Positions 15,588 to 23,013 of a stretch of DNA of 34,594 nucleotides are shown piece by piece; the stretch's first letter is position 1; each line of letters begins with the position of its first letter. This stretch comes from JBBDXA01 sp040902585 (GTDB lineage Bacteria > Planctomycetota > Phycisphaerae > Phycisphaerales > Phycisphaeraceae), in the NCBI GenBank assembly GCA_040902585.1, contig JBBDXA010000096.1:1-34594 (forward strand), read 5' to 3'. Made by a program: the position numbers and the translations under genes. Below the pieces are notes generated by a model. The model searched no databases. It worked only from the letters and a program-made list of their open reading frames with translations, and was not told the origin of the DNA.

Positions 15588-16829
15588 ATGACGCAGCGGT
15601 TCCGGTATCTGTCCATGCACCAAGCGACAGGCATTCTCGAACTCATTCAGAAAGACGGACGCATCCGTACCTTCGAGGGCACGCTCCTCGCGGACCCGGG
15701 CGATCCGGTCGTCCCCGCCAACGTCATCGACCGCTTTCACCTGCGGCCGGGCGTTGAGATCGAGGTCGAACTGGGCAAACCTGTCGGCGGCAACGGCCAC
15801 CAGCAGCCCCAGCATCAGCATTACAACCCGCGCTTCCACAAGAAGAAAAAGGTGAAGCTGAAGCACCGCATCAACCCGATCGGCCCTAACGCGCGGTCGG
15901 TCACGCAGGTGCGCATGGTCGAAGGCCTCAGCCCCGAAGACTACGCCAAGACCCTTCGCTTTGAAGACCTCACCACCATCGACCCGACCCCCCGGCTCAC
16001 GCTGGAGTACCCCGGCTGCCCCGCCGACTGTCGGCTGATCGATCTGTTCTGCCCCATCGGCTACGGGCAGCGAGCGATGATCGTCAGTCCGCCCAAGGCC
16101 GGCAAGACCACGCTGCTGAAGAACATCGCCAACGCGGTGAGCCACAATCATCCGAATGTCGAAGTCATCGCGCTGCTCGTGGACGAACGCCCGGAGGAAG
16201 TCACGGACTTTCGCCGCAGCATCAAAGGCAAAGTCTGGGCAAGCTCAAACGATCATCCGCCCGAACGGCACGTGATGCTCTGCATGCTCGCCATCGAACG
16301 CGCCAAGCGACTGGCAGAGAGCGGCAAGGATGTCGTCGTGCTCATGGATTCGCTCACCCGCGTGGGCAGAGCCTTTAACACCGCGCCGGGACTGGTTAAT
16401 ACCGGACGTACGCTCTCAGGCGGTCTGGATTCTGGGGCGCTTGCAATTCCCAAGCAACTCTTCGGCGCAGCTCGCAAGTTCGAAGAAGGCGGGTCGCTGA
16501 CCATCATCGCCACGGCGCTGGTCGATACCGGCTCGCGCGGCGACCAGGTCATCTTCGAAGAGTTCAAAGGCACCGGCAACATGGAACTCATCCTCGATCG
16601 CAAGATCGCGGACCGCCGTATGTTCCCCGCCATTGATCTTGCCGCCTCCGGCACACGCAAGGAACACCTGCTGCTGACTGAGCCGGAGATGAAGACGATG
16701 ACGGCCCTGCGAAGAAGGTTGCTTCAGATGCAGCCGCAGGTGCAGATTGAGCAGTTGCTCAAGGCGCTGGAACGATTCAAGACGAACGCGGATCTGGTGG
16801 GTAATCCGCAGAGCCCGGCAAGGGATTGA
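15588..16829 (+). CDS. rho: Transcription termination factor Rho (divergent N-terminus)
   Basis: 413 residues. The hexameric RNA helicase core is clear. Walker A is SPPKAGKTTLLK (about 167-178), Walker B is KDVVVLMDSLTR, and the C-terminal block reads FEEFKGTGNMEL then RKIADRRMFPAIDL and SGTRKE. Rho binds C-rich nascent RNA and ends transcription. The N-terminal helical domain of typical Rho is absent; the protein opens at once into an OB-fold-like region (GILELIQKDGRIRTFEG). A His-rich insert (GNGHQQPQHQHY, about 68-79) and a basic KKKKVKLKHR follow. The usual STFDEP-like segment is replaced by ASSNDHPPERH. ATG 15588 is the first start that gives the OB fold; no ribosome site is evident. Confidence 0.92.
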   Translation: MTQRFRYLSMHQATGILELIQKDGRIRTFEGTLLADPGDPVVPANVIDRFHLRPGVEIEVELGKPVGGNGHQQPQHQHYNPRFHKKKKVKLKHRINPIGPNARSVTQVRMVEGLSPEDYAKTLRFEDLTTIDPTPRLTLEYPGCPADCRLIDLFCPIGYGQRAMIVSPPKAGKTTLLKNIANAVSHNHPNVEVIALLVDERPEEVTDFRRSIKGKVWASSNDHPPERHVMLCMLAIERAKRLAESGKDVVVLMDSLTRVGRAFNTAPGLVNTGRTLSGGLDSGALAIPKQLFGAARKFEEGGSLTIIATALVDTGSRGDQVIFEEFKGTGNMELILDRKIADRRMFPAIDLAASGTRKEHLLLTEPEMKTMTALRRRLLQMQPQVQIEQLLKALERFKTNADLVGNPQSPARD

Positions 16830-16851
16830 TGGCCTGAGAGGGGGCTGACTC

Positions 16852-16896
16852 GGGTGCCATGGGTAAGCGGAGTCTGCGGAGCTTACCCGTGCGAAC
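16852..16896 (+). repeat. REP palindrome, family 1, copy E (left of RAYT)
   Basis: Head GGGTGCCATG, arms GGGTAAGC and GCTTACCC around a 12-nt loop region, tail GTGCGAAC. It begins 22 nt after the rho stop codon. Confidence 0.88.
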
Positions 16897-16928
16897 GGCC
16901 AAGGCGTCACAATCACACACAGGCATCC

Positions 16929-17498
16929 ATGGCATTACCTCCTCGCAAGGAAGTCAAGCATTACAACGAGCCAGGCCACGCGCACGAAATGACCTTCACC
17001 TGCCAGAACCGGCTGCCGATGTTGGACCGTGATCGAACCCGAGAATGGCTGCGGGATGCAATCATCCGGGCGAGAGACTTGCACCATCTCGAACTGTGGG
17101 CGTACGTCTTCATGCCGGAACATGCCCATCTTTTCTTTCTTCCATTGCAACGTGTGTATGACATGTCTTTGATCGGCAAGTCGATCAAACAGCCAGTTGC
17201 TCGTCGAGCCACCAACTGGCTTCGAAAGAACGCGCCGGCATTTCTGGAACAACTCAAGATCGTCCGTCCGGGCGAACGCATCGAGTATCGGTTTTGGCTT
17301 CAAGGACCGGGTTACGATCGCAACGCAACGGAGCCGAAGACGGCATGGGAGATGGTGAACTACTTTCACGAGAATCCGGTGCGTCGCGGTTTGGTCAAGC
17401 GCGCCATCGACTGGACCTGGTCGAGCGCTCGGCAATACGCTGGGCTCGATGGCGTGTTTCTGGAGATGAACGGCCGGCCGCCTGATCCGCCGCTGTGA
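16929..17498 (+). CDS. REP-associated tyrosine transposase (RAYT, IS200-like Y1 family)
   Basis: 189 residues. The HUH metal motif is H-A-H (His65, His67, in FMPEHAHLFFLP). The candidate nucleophile is Tyr145 in MVNYFHENPVRRGLV, followed by DWTWSSARQY, which is a hallmark of RAYTs. The N-terminal EMTFTCQNRLPML matches the first strand of the Y1 fold. RAYTs nick and join single-stranded DNA at REP palindromes and are usually single-copy, without IS-like ends. The ATG at 16929 was chosen because upstream codons run back through the left REP. The gene is intact, with both key motifs present, so activity is plausible. The flanking inverted REPs identify its probable substrate. Confidence 0.93.
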   Translation: MALPPRKEVKHYNEPGHAHEMTFTCQNRLPMLDRDRTREWLRDAIIRARDLHHLELWAYVFMPEHAHLFFLPLQRVYDMSLIGKSIKQPVARRATNWLRKNAPAFLEQLKIVRPGERIEYRFWLQGPGYDRNATEPKTAWEMVNYFHENPVRRGLVKRAIDWTWSSARQYAGLDGVFLEMNGRPPDPPL

Positions 17499-17513
17499 AC
17501 CTGCCGCAGCGTA

Positions 17514-17558
17514 GTTCGCACGGGTAAGCTCCGCGGACTCCGCTTACCCATGGCACCC
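17514..17558 (-). repeat. REP palindrome, family 1, copy F (right of RAYT)
   Basis: Inverse of copy E, with the same head, arms and GTGCGAAC tail; the loop has CCGCGG where copy E has CTGCGG. It lies 15 nt after the RAYT stop and 20 nt from the oxidoreductase stop. Confidence 0.88.
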
Positions 17559-17577
17559 AAGTCATCATCCTTGCGCG

Positions 17578-18642
17578 TCACTCCCCACTCACCCCACTCG
17601 CGCGCAGCACCGTCTCATGCACAGCGAGGTCATGCTCCGCTGAAAAGTCCGCCTGCTTCTCGCCCCGGATGATCTTTGCCAGGTCGATGAACTCGCCGTC
17701 GTACCTGCCACCCGCCTTGGGCAGTTCCACCTCCTGATACCCCGCCTTGTACGCCGCTTGCGGCTTCGCGAACGCCACCAGCAGCTTCGCCGGCTCCAAT
17801 GGGCGGATGTCGATCGTGCCTTCGCTGCCGCAGATGACGAACTGCCTGCGGTTGCCGCCCATGTACTCGACCAGCGCGCTGCGCACTGTTGCCGTCGCCT
17901 TCGGATACTCCAGCACCGCGAGCTGATTGTCCACGAGTTCATCCTGCTCCGGCTTCATCTTCCGGTTGAAAGGCGTCACCTTCGTGGGCTTGCCCATCAC
18001 ATAGACCATCGAGTCGATGATGTGACAGCCGAGCTCGAACATGGAGCCGCCGGGGTACTCAGCGAGCTTCTTGCGTTCGCCCGCGCCGATGGATTTGCTC
18101 ATCACCGCGTGGCCTTCGAACAGTTCGCCGAGCCAGCCTTCGCGAGCGGCCTTGTAGCAAATCACAAACGCGGGGTTGTAGCGCAGCATGTATCCCATCT
18201 GCACGGTGAGCTTCTTTTTCGTTGCCGCGTCGAGCAGGGTGCGAAATGCGGGCAGTGATTCACCGGCGGGTTTGTCCAGGTGAATGTGCATGCCTGCTTC
18301 GATGCACCTGGCAGCCGCGGGCACGAGGTCGCGCACTTCCGTTTCCACCGCCACGAGCTGCAAGCCTTTGGCGTTCAGCAACTCCTCCTGCGTCATGAAA
18401 GGCACATCGCGGTAGGGCCCGCTGCCTTCGACGCGTTTGCGCTGCTTCTCATCCGGTTCGACAACGCCGATGACTTCGTAGTCATCGCTGAACTTGCGAA
18501 GGGCACCGATCTTGCCGGAGGCATGGGCGTGTTTCGTGCCGATCTGGCCGGCCTTGATCTTCGGCTTGTCCGCGGCGCGGGCGGTGGAGGTGTAGAGCAG
18601 CGGCAGGGCGGCCGCGGCGGCAAGCAAGTCACGTCGACGCAT
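17578..18642 (-). CDS. Tat-exported Gfo/Idh/MocA family oxidoreductase
   Basis: 354 residues. The N-terminus MRRRDLLAAAAALPLLYTSTARA is a twin-arginine signal peptide, usual for this group in planctomycetes. The Rossmann start is diverged (AGQIGTKHAHASG instead of GxGxxG), and the conserved Lys-Pro site is LDKPAG (about 122-127, D in place of the common E). The C-terminal domain has SMFELGCHIIDSMVYVMGKP, with the conserved catalytic-region His. The family oxidises or rearranges sugars and related polyols with a tightly bound NAD(P); the substrate is unknown. AAGGAG precedes the ATG. The gene lies downstream of the AsmA-like gene on the same strand, with a MITE-like element between them. Confidence 0.9.
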   Translation of the reverse strand: MRRRDLLAAAAALPLLYTSTARAADKPKIKAGQIGTKHAHASGKIGALRKFSDDYEVIGVVEPDEKQRKRVEGSGPYRDVPFMTQEELLNAKGLQLVAVETEVRDLVPAAARCIEAGMHIHLDKPAGESLPAFRTLLDAATKKKLTVQMGYMLRYNPAFVICYKAAREGWLGELFEGHAVMSKSIGAGERKKLAEYPGGSMFELGCHIIDSMVYVMGKPTKVTPFNRKMKPEQDELVDNQLAVLEYPKATATVRSALVEYMGGNRRQFVICGSEGTIDIRPLEPAKLLVAFAKPQAAYKAGYQEVELPKAGGRYDGEFIDLAKIIRGEKQADFSAEHDLAVHETVLRASGVSGE

Positions 18643-18660
18643 GGGAACTCCTTAAAAGAT

Positions 18661-18794
18661 GGAGCACCATCCCGACAGGGTGGTGCTAATACCTCACAGT
18701 GTTCGGTTGCTTACGATGCCGCCGTTGCCGTTATGCGCCAACACGGTCTGGAAATTCGTTCGCCAATAGCACCACCCTGTCGGGATGGTGCTCC
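18661..18794. mobile_element. MITE-like element: two inverted family-2 palindromes
   Basis: Ends 18661-18687 and 18768-18794 are exact inverted copies of the 27-nt family-2 palindrome, with 80 nt between. The inner sequence differs from the copy at 13880-14005 apart from a few bases next to each end. The right end stops 1 nt from the AsmA-like stop codon (18796), and the left end lies 18 nt upstream of the oxidoreductase ATG. Confidence 0.78.
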
Positions 18795-18795
18795 G

Positions 18796-20601
18796 CTACT
18801 TGCCTTGAAAGAAGTTGCCGATTTTGTCGAGGACGCCGCCGGCGACGACGACGTCGACCTTCGGATTGTCAGTGGTGCCGGTGACTTTGTAGCCCATGAG
18901 CCTGTCGGTGACGATCGCGGTCCAGTCGCCGACGGGGCCGAGCAGGGACTGGAGTTTTTCGATGGGGCCGCCGTGGAGCGCCATGTCGAGTTTGCCATCG
19001 GCGAAGGCGACGGTGCCGACGCCTCGGGCGGCAATGAGCGTCGAGCGGTAGTCGATCTTCGTCAGGTCCACGCGATCGCCTCGGAGATTGAACATGAAGA
19101 GAGCCGACTCCGTTCTGTCGCTGGTGCGTTTGCCGACGACGAGCTCACTGGCGGCGGCGATCGCGTTCTCAACTTCGCTGATCACGGGCAGGCTGGAGAC
19201 GCGGCCTTCGGTGAGCATGATGCGGCCGTTGCCATAGGTCTGCGTTTTGATCTGGCTGAGGGGGGCGCGCAGGTCCAGTTCGAACTCGAGTTTTCCGGCG
19301 AAGGGAATGGCCTCGGTGTTGGCGGAGGGCGCGGTGGAAGTGGTGGACGTCTCGGGCCGTATCGCCGTGCGCGGCGGCGGCACGTCGCTGAACTCCGGAC
19401 GAATCGGCGGCAAGCTCTTCTCCTCTTCGGCAATCCGCTTCGCCTCCGCGATCGACTTCGCATCAGGCACTTTCGAAAGAGGATCGGCATCCGGTGCCTT
19501 CACCCTCAGGAGACGATCTATGTTCAGGTTCCTGCCCTGCACCTTCAGCGATGCATCGAGTGAATCGTTCAGCGCAAGCTGACCGGTAGCACTGAGCGTG
19601 CCGCCGAGCGTGTTCACATCAAATCGGCTGATCGACAACACCTCGTTCGCTAGCGCGGCATCGACCTTCATCGTCGCCACGTAGAGCAGGTAGTCGCCCA
19701 CGGAGAGGTTGCCGCCGTCGAGGTCGATGCTCGCGCTGACGTTCGACGCCAGCAGGTTGCTGAGCATCAGCGTGCCCTTGCCTGTAACCGTCAGACTGCC
19801 GCGCACGGCATGGTCGGCGAGAAACGCCTGTAACTGCGGCGGGAGCGAACGGTTATTCTCATCGCCCAGATTCGCGCGCAACGTCAGCTTCGCCAGTTCG
19901 ATAATGCTGTCGTTGATGTTGAATCGGCCATCGATGTCGAGGCCGAAAATCGGAGCCCTGCCCAGTGTCGTCTGAAGCATATACCAGCCTTCTTTGTCAG
20001 GCTGCACGTCGAGCCGGCAGTTGATCTGATCCAGGTCCATCGCGCGTTTGTCGGTGCTGCGCGGGTCGTAGACGATGCGCCCGTTGTTGAGCTGAATCAG
20101 GCGGATGCGGAAGACATCGGTGATCTTCGCGGGCGGCGCGCTCGAAGGCGTTTCAGGTTCGTCGCCTGGCTTGATCAGGTTGGTGAACCCGATGAACGAA
20201 GCTGCGCCTTTGCCGGTGGCGATGAAGCGAAGGACGGGATCATCGAGGACCACGTTCTCGATGTGCAGCGGCTGGCCGGCGGAGGGGATCTCGCCGAGCG
20301 TCATCTTCGCGCGGCGAATGGTCATGATGTCGGTGCTCTTGCCGGGGCTGGCAGGATCGTCGCTCGTGAGGCGAATGTTTTCCAGGACCACGGTCTTGGG
20401 GTACTGGTAGTCGGGCTTTTCAAAATCGATCTTGACGTTGAGATGCTGCTGGGCGGCACTCTTGATCTGGGCGCCGATCCATTCTTCGATATAGCTCGTG
20501 CCTTCGCCGCCGGTGGTGAAAAAGACGTACGTGATCAGACCGCCGGCCAGGACGATGATGATTGCCAGCGTCCAGAGGATGTATCGAATGTATCGTGTCA
20601 T
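18796..20601 (-). CDS. AsmA-like membrane-anchored protein
   Basis: 601 residues. One N-terminal membrane helix (about 7-27, ILWTLAIIIVLAGGLITYVFF) is followed by a long, beta-rich extracytoplasmic body. Repeating segments such as LHIENVVLDDPVLRFI, GLDIDGRFNINDSIIELAKL and NTLGGTLSATGQLALNDS are typical of the AsmA/DUF748 lipid-groove type. The middle (about 375-425) is Pro/Thr-rich and probably flexible. Family members are linked to lipid transport or outer-membrane assembly; no direct evidence of that exists here. A minus-strand TATAAT (20663-20658) lies about 57 nt upstream of the ATG. The stop codon abuts the MITE-like element. Confidence 0.78.
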   Translation of the reverse strand: MTRYIRYILWTLAIIIVLAGGLITYVFFTTGGEGTSYIEEWIGAQIKSAAQQHLNVKIDFEKPDYQYPKTVVLENIRLTSDDPASPGKSTDIMTIRRAKMTLGEIPSAGQPLHIENVVLDDPVLRFIATGKGAASFIGFTNLIKPGDEPETPSSAPPAKITDVFRIRLIQLNNGRIVYDPRSTDKRAMDLDQINCRLDVQPDKEGWYMLQTTLGRAPIFGLDIDGRFNINDSIIELAKLTLRANLGDENNRSLPPQLQAFLADHAVRGSLTVTGKGTLMLSNLLASNVSASIDLDGGNLSVGDYLLYVATMKVDAALANEVLSISRFDVNTLGGTLSATGQLALNDSLDASLKVQGRNLNIDRLLRVKAPDADPLSKVPDAKSIAEAKRIAEEEKSLPPIRPEFSDVPPPRTAIRPETSTTSTAPSANTEAIPFAGKLEFELDLRAPLSQIKTQTYGNGRIMLTEGRVSSLPVISEVENAIAAASELVVGKRTSDRTESALFMFNLRGDRVDLTKIDYRSTLIAARGVGTVAFADGKLDMALHGGPIEKLQSLLGPVGDWTAIVTDRLMGYKVTGTTDNPKVDVVVAGGVLDKIGNFFQGK

Positions 20602-20657
20602 GTCCCCGTCCTCGCCAAAGCTGTGAAATCTCATCCATGCGCGCGGAGCAGCATGAC

Positions 20658-20663
20658 ATTATA
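20658..20663 (-). promoter_or_regulatory. -10 box of the AsmA-like gene
   Basis: TATAAT on the minus strand about 57 nt upstream of the ATG. No convincing -35 hexamer is present at the right distance. Confidence 0.4.
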
Positions 20664-20824
20664 GGGGACGATGGCGCAAGCGAACATCATCCATGACTGT
20701 GATATCGCGCCGCGGTCGAATGGCGGAGTGTGCGATCCGCCCCGCGGGGGCCTACTCATGTCTGAATGGCTTCAAAGCGGCCATTTTCAGTCGGTTTCGT
20801 TGGTGAGAGCTGAAAAGTTGGCGC

Positions 20825-20855
20825 AAAAAAAAGCGGCGGGGGTTACCCGCCGCTA
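20825..20855 (-). terminator. Rho-independent terminator of flagellin gene 1
   Basis: On the minus strand, AGCGGCGGG and CCCGCCGCT form a 9-bp stem with a 5-nt loop, followed by eight T. It lies about 55 nt past the flagellin stop. Confidence 0.93.
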
Positions 20856-20908
20856 CGCATCAGTGATCGGATGTCCGCCGAAGCGGGATCCGGGATTGGA
20901 CTAGGGTC

Positions 20909-22408
20909 TTACCCAAGCAGCGAGAGCACGCTCTGCGGTCGGGCATTGGCGATGGCCAATACGTTGGTTGATGCGTTCACGAGGATCTGGGATCGGGTGA
21001 GCTTCGCGGTCTCGGCGGCGAAGTCGGTGTCGCGGATGACGCTCTCGGCAGCGCTGGTATTTTCCAGGGCGACGCCGAGGGAGCGAATGGTCGCGCCGAT
21101 GACGTTGGACTGGAAGGCACCGAGTCGGCCGCGAAGCGTCGAGACCTGCTTGATGGCTTCGTCGGTGACGATCTGAGCATCTTCGATACTGCCATCGACC
21201 ACGTTGTTGGCGGCTCCGGAGCCGAGCGCGGAGAGGAAGCCGGTGGTGGTGTTACCCAGGAAGCGACTGGCGACGTTGCCGATGCCGATCGAAGCCTGGT
21301 TGGAGATATCGACGTTGGGACCGAGGTTGAACTTCGCGCCGCCGCCGGTGATGGTGAAGGCGGTGATGGAAGCAGCAGCCTGCGAGCCGGCGGTGGTGAG
21401 CTCCAGGGAGAGGTCGAGGAAGTCGGTGTTGATCCGAGCGACCTTGCCCTTGGCGGTTGCGGCGATGCCGTTGATGATGGCGCTGACGTCCTGCCCCGAG
21501 TCGCGAAGGGGATTGGTGACCGCGGTGAAGGCCGTGGTGCTTCCGGTGGTGGCCACGTTTTCGTTGATGGACGAAAGCGTGAGGACGCCGCCGGCCTGTC
21601 CGCCGGCGTTGACGACGTCAACGGAGACGAATTCGCTGGAGCCGAAGCCCGTGCTCTTGAGCACGATGCCCGTACCCGAGACCTTGGCTGACACGCCGGT
21701 CACACTGGTGAAGGTGTTGACGGAGGCTGCAACGGCGGTGAGCGCCGTGCCGCTGGCGAAGGTGAACTGGCGCGAGCCCTTGGTGCCGGCGATTTCGACG
21801 ATGAAGCTGCTGGTCGAGGCGGCGAGGTTCAGTGCCGCGGCACCGGCTGAGAGGAACAGACCGGCGTGCTGCGCCGAACCGGTGACCAGCACATTGATCG
21901 TGCGGCTGTCGCCCGTCTCCAGCTTGGCGGCGTTGATCTGGTAGTTGGCGATGGTCGTCGCCTGACCACTGATCGTGAAATCAAACGAGCCATTCAGGAG
22001 CTTGGCACCCTGGAAGCTGGTGGAAGAGGCGATGCGATCGATCGTTTGCAGGATCGAATCGATCTGAAGCTGGTTGGCTTCTTTCTCTTCGAGTGAAAGG
22101 CCGGCATCGTTGGCGCTCTGGCCGACGAGGCTCTGGACTTCCAGCAGGAGGTTGTTGATTTCCTGGAGGCCGCCCTCAGCGATGTTGATCACCTGGTCGG
22201 CGCGTTCGGCATTGCCGATCGCCGCGGTGATCGACGCCTTCTCGCTGCGCAGGTTTTCGCTGGCGATGAGGCCGGCCGGGTCATCAGCGCCGCGGTTGAT
22301 CCGCAGGCCGGTGCTCAGCCGTTCGAGGGAGGTACTCAGGGACTTGTTCTGTTGTCCCAGAATACGCTGTGAGATGAGAGAGCTGACGTTGGTTTGAATA
22401 CGACTCAT
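20909..22408 (-). CDS. Flagellin, paralogue 1
   Basis: 499 residues. The conserved N-terminal D0/D1 region is seen as SRIQTNVSSLISQRIL, SLERLSTGLRINRGADDPAG and GLQEINNLLLEVQSL. The C-terminal part is LENTSAAESVIRDTDFAAET and LVNASTNVLAIANARPQSVLSLLG. The central Gly/Ala/Ser/Thr-rich D2 region (about 150-410) is long for a flagellin and surface-exposed in the filament. Monomers are exported by the flagellar type III system and polymerise by D0/D1 coiled coils. GGAGG lies 12 nt before the ATG. It is a tandem paralogue of 23014-24510; the pair have separate terminators and long separate leaders, so they can be expressed independently. No chaperone or cap gene is adjacent. Confidence 0.95.
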   Translation of the reverse strand: MSRIQTNVSSLISQRILGQQNKSLSTSLERLSTGLRINRGADDPAGLIASENLRSEKASITAAIGNAERADQVINIAEGGLQEINNLLLEVQSLVGQSANDAGLSLEEKEANQLQIDSILQTIDRIASSTSFQGAKLLNGSFDFTISGQATTIANYQINAAKLETGDSRTINVLVTGSAQHAGLFLSAGAAALNLAASTSSFIVEIAGTKGSRQFTFASGTALTAVAASVNTFTSVTGVSAKVSGTGIVLKSTGFGSSEFVSVDVVNAGGQAGGVLTLSSINENVATTGSTTAFTAVTNPLRDSGQDVSAIINGIAATAKGKVARINTDFLDLSLELTTAGSQAAASITAFTITGGGAKFNLGPNVDISNQASIGIGNVASRFLGNTTTGFLSALGSGAANNVVDGSIEDAQIVTDEAIKQVSTLRGRLGAFQSNVIGATIRSLGVALENTSAAESVIRDTDFAAETAKLTRSQILVNASTNVLAIANARPQSVLSLLG

Positions 22409-22853
22409 GGCTTTGGTTCCTCCGTGAAGACGGGGGGTGTGCCGGTTGGCTTGGGCATCCTGCCCCTGAAACGTGCGTCCAATCCTTTCCGATCTGATGC
22501 TGCTCAATGGTCAGGGCTTGCGGCCCTAAGGGTCTTTTGCGCCGCCTCGATTCCAACCTCGCGTTCGTCCACGCGTTCGGTCGAGCGTTCCCGGTCGTTG
22601 CCGGCTGGCCGGTGCCGCTCGTCGTTCGCGTGGTTGATCGTCCGGACGAATCGAAACAACGCACTGATGCACCCTTCTGGTCGGAGGTTGTTCGCTTCTG
22701 CAAACAGTCGTCCAGAAAGATTTCCCTTATCGGACGAGTACTCTCGTCCCTGCCCATCGCAAGGAACGTCCCTGCGGAAGGTAACTTCGTCACAACCGTT
22801 ACACGCCTTAAGCGCGGCGTAAATGAAATGAACAAAATTTTCGGCACAGACGG

Positions 22854-23012
22854 AAGGGCCAAGGGAGGAGGGCCAGGGGCCAAGGGATAGGGACGGAGGG
22901 ACGGAGTCGAAACAAATTAAAAGCGGCGATCCTTTCGGATCGCCGCTTGAGTGATTGATTCAATTGTTCCGCTTCGGGCCCTGCCCTTGGCCCTGCACCC
23001 TTGGCCCTTCTT
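22854..23012. repeat. G-rich inverted repeat enclosing the flagellin-2 terminator
   Basis: Left arm 22854-22886 is built from GGGCCAAGGG and GGGCCAGGGG units. The right arm 22976-23012 has the inverse (CCCTTGGCCC units). The terminator hairpin 22921-22948 lies between. The right arm ends 1 nt from the flagellin-2 stop. Confidence 0.7.
22914..22948 (-). terminator. Rho-independent terminator of flagellin gene 2
   Basis: On the minus strand, AAGCGGCGATCC and GGATCGCCGCTT form a perfect 12-bp stem with a 4-nt loop, followed by a T-rich TTAATTT tail. It lies about 65 nt past the flagellin-2 stop. Confidence 0.9.
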
Positions 23013-23013
23013 C

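Larger units (their letters stand above)
16852..17558 (+). mobile_element. RAYT gene flanked by inverted REP palindromes
   Basis: Left palindrome 16852-16896 and right palindrome 17514-17558 are inverted copies differing at about one base in 45. They bracket a single gene for a REP-associated tyrosine transposase. The left copy starts 22 nt after the rho stop; the right copy is 20 nt from the stop of the oxidoreductase gene. Palindromes of the same family lie elsewhere in the window without the gene, as expected for non-autonomous REPs mobilised by this transposase. Confidence 0.85.
20602..20908. other. Non-coding region: AsmA promoter and flagellin terminator
   Basis: 307 bases holding a -10 box for the AsmA-like gene at 20658-20663 and the flagellin-1 terminator at 20825-20855. 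I see nothing gene-like in the remainder. Confidence 0.7.
22409..23013. other. 605-nt region between flagellin genes
   Basis: The right part holds the flagellin-2 terminator (22914-22948) inside a larger G-rich inverted repeat (22854-23012). The left part is probably the leader and promoter of flagellin 1. GGA motifs near the ribosome site (CACGGAGGAA) could bind CsrA, as in other flagellin leaders. I found no clear sigma-28 or sigma-54 promoter; a CCGATAA stretch on the minus strand (about 22727-22733) lacks a matching -35. Confidence 0.55.

Noticed and set aside
22409..22507. Upstream start for flagellin 1 adding 33 residues
   Set aside because: The conserved flagellin N-terminus begins at the ATG at 22408, which has GGAGG before it; the extension is a read-through of the leader.
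22727..22745. Sigma-28 flagellin promoter (CCGATAA)
   Set aside because: The -35 TAAA is missing at the required distance and the site is over 300 nt from the start codon.
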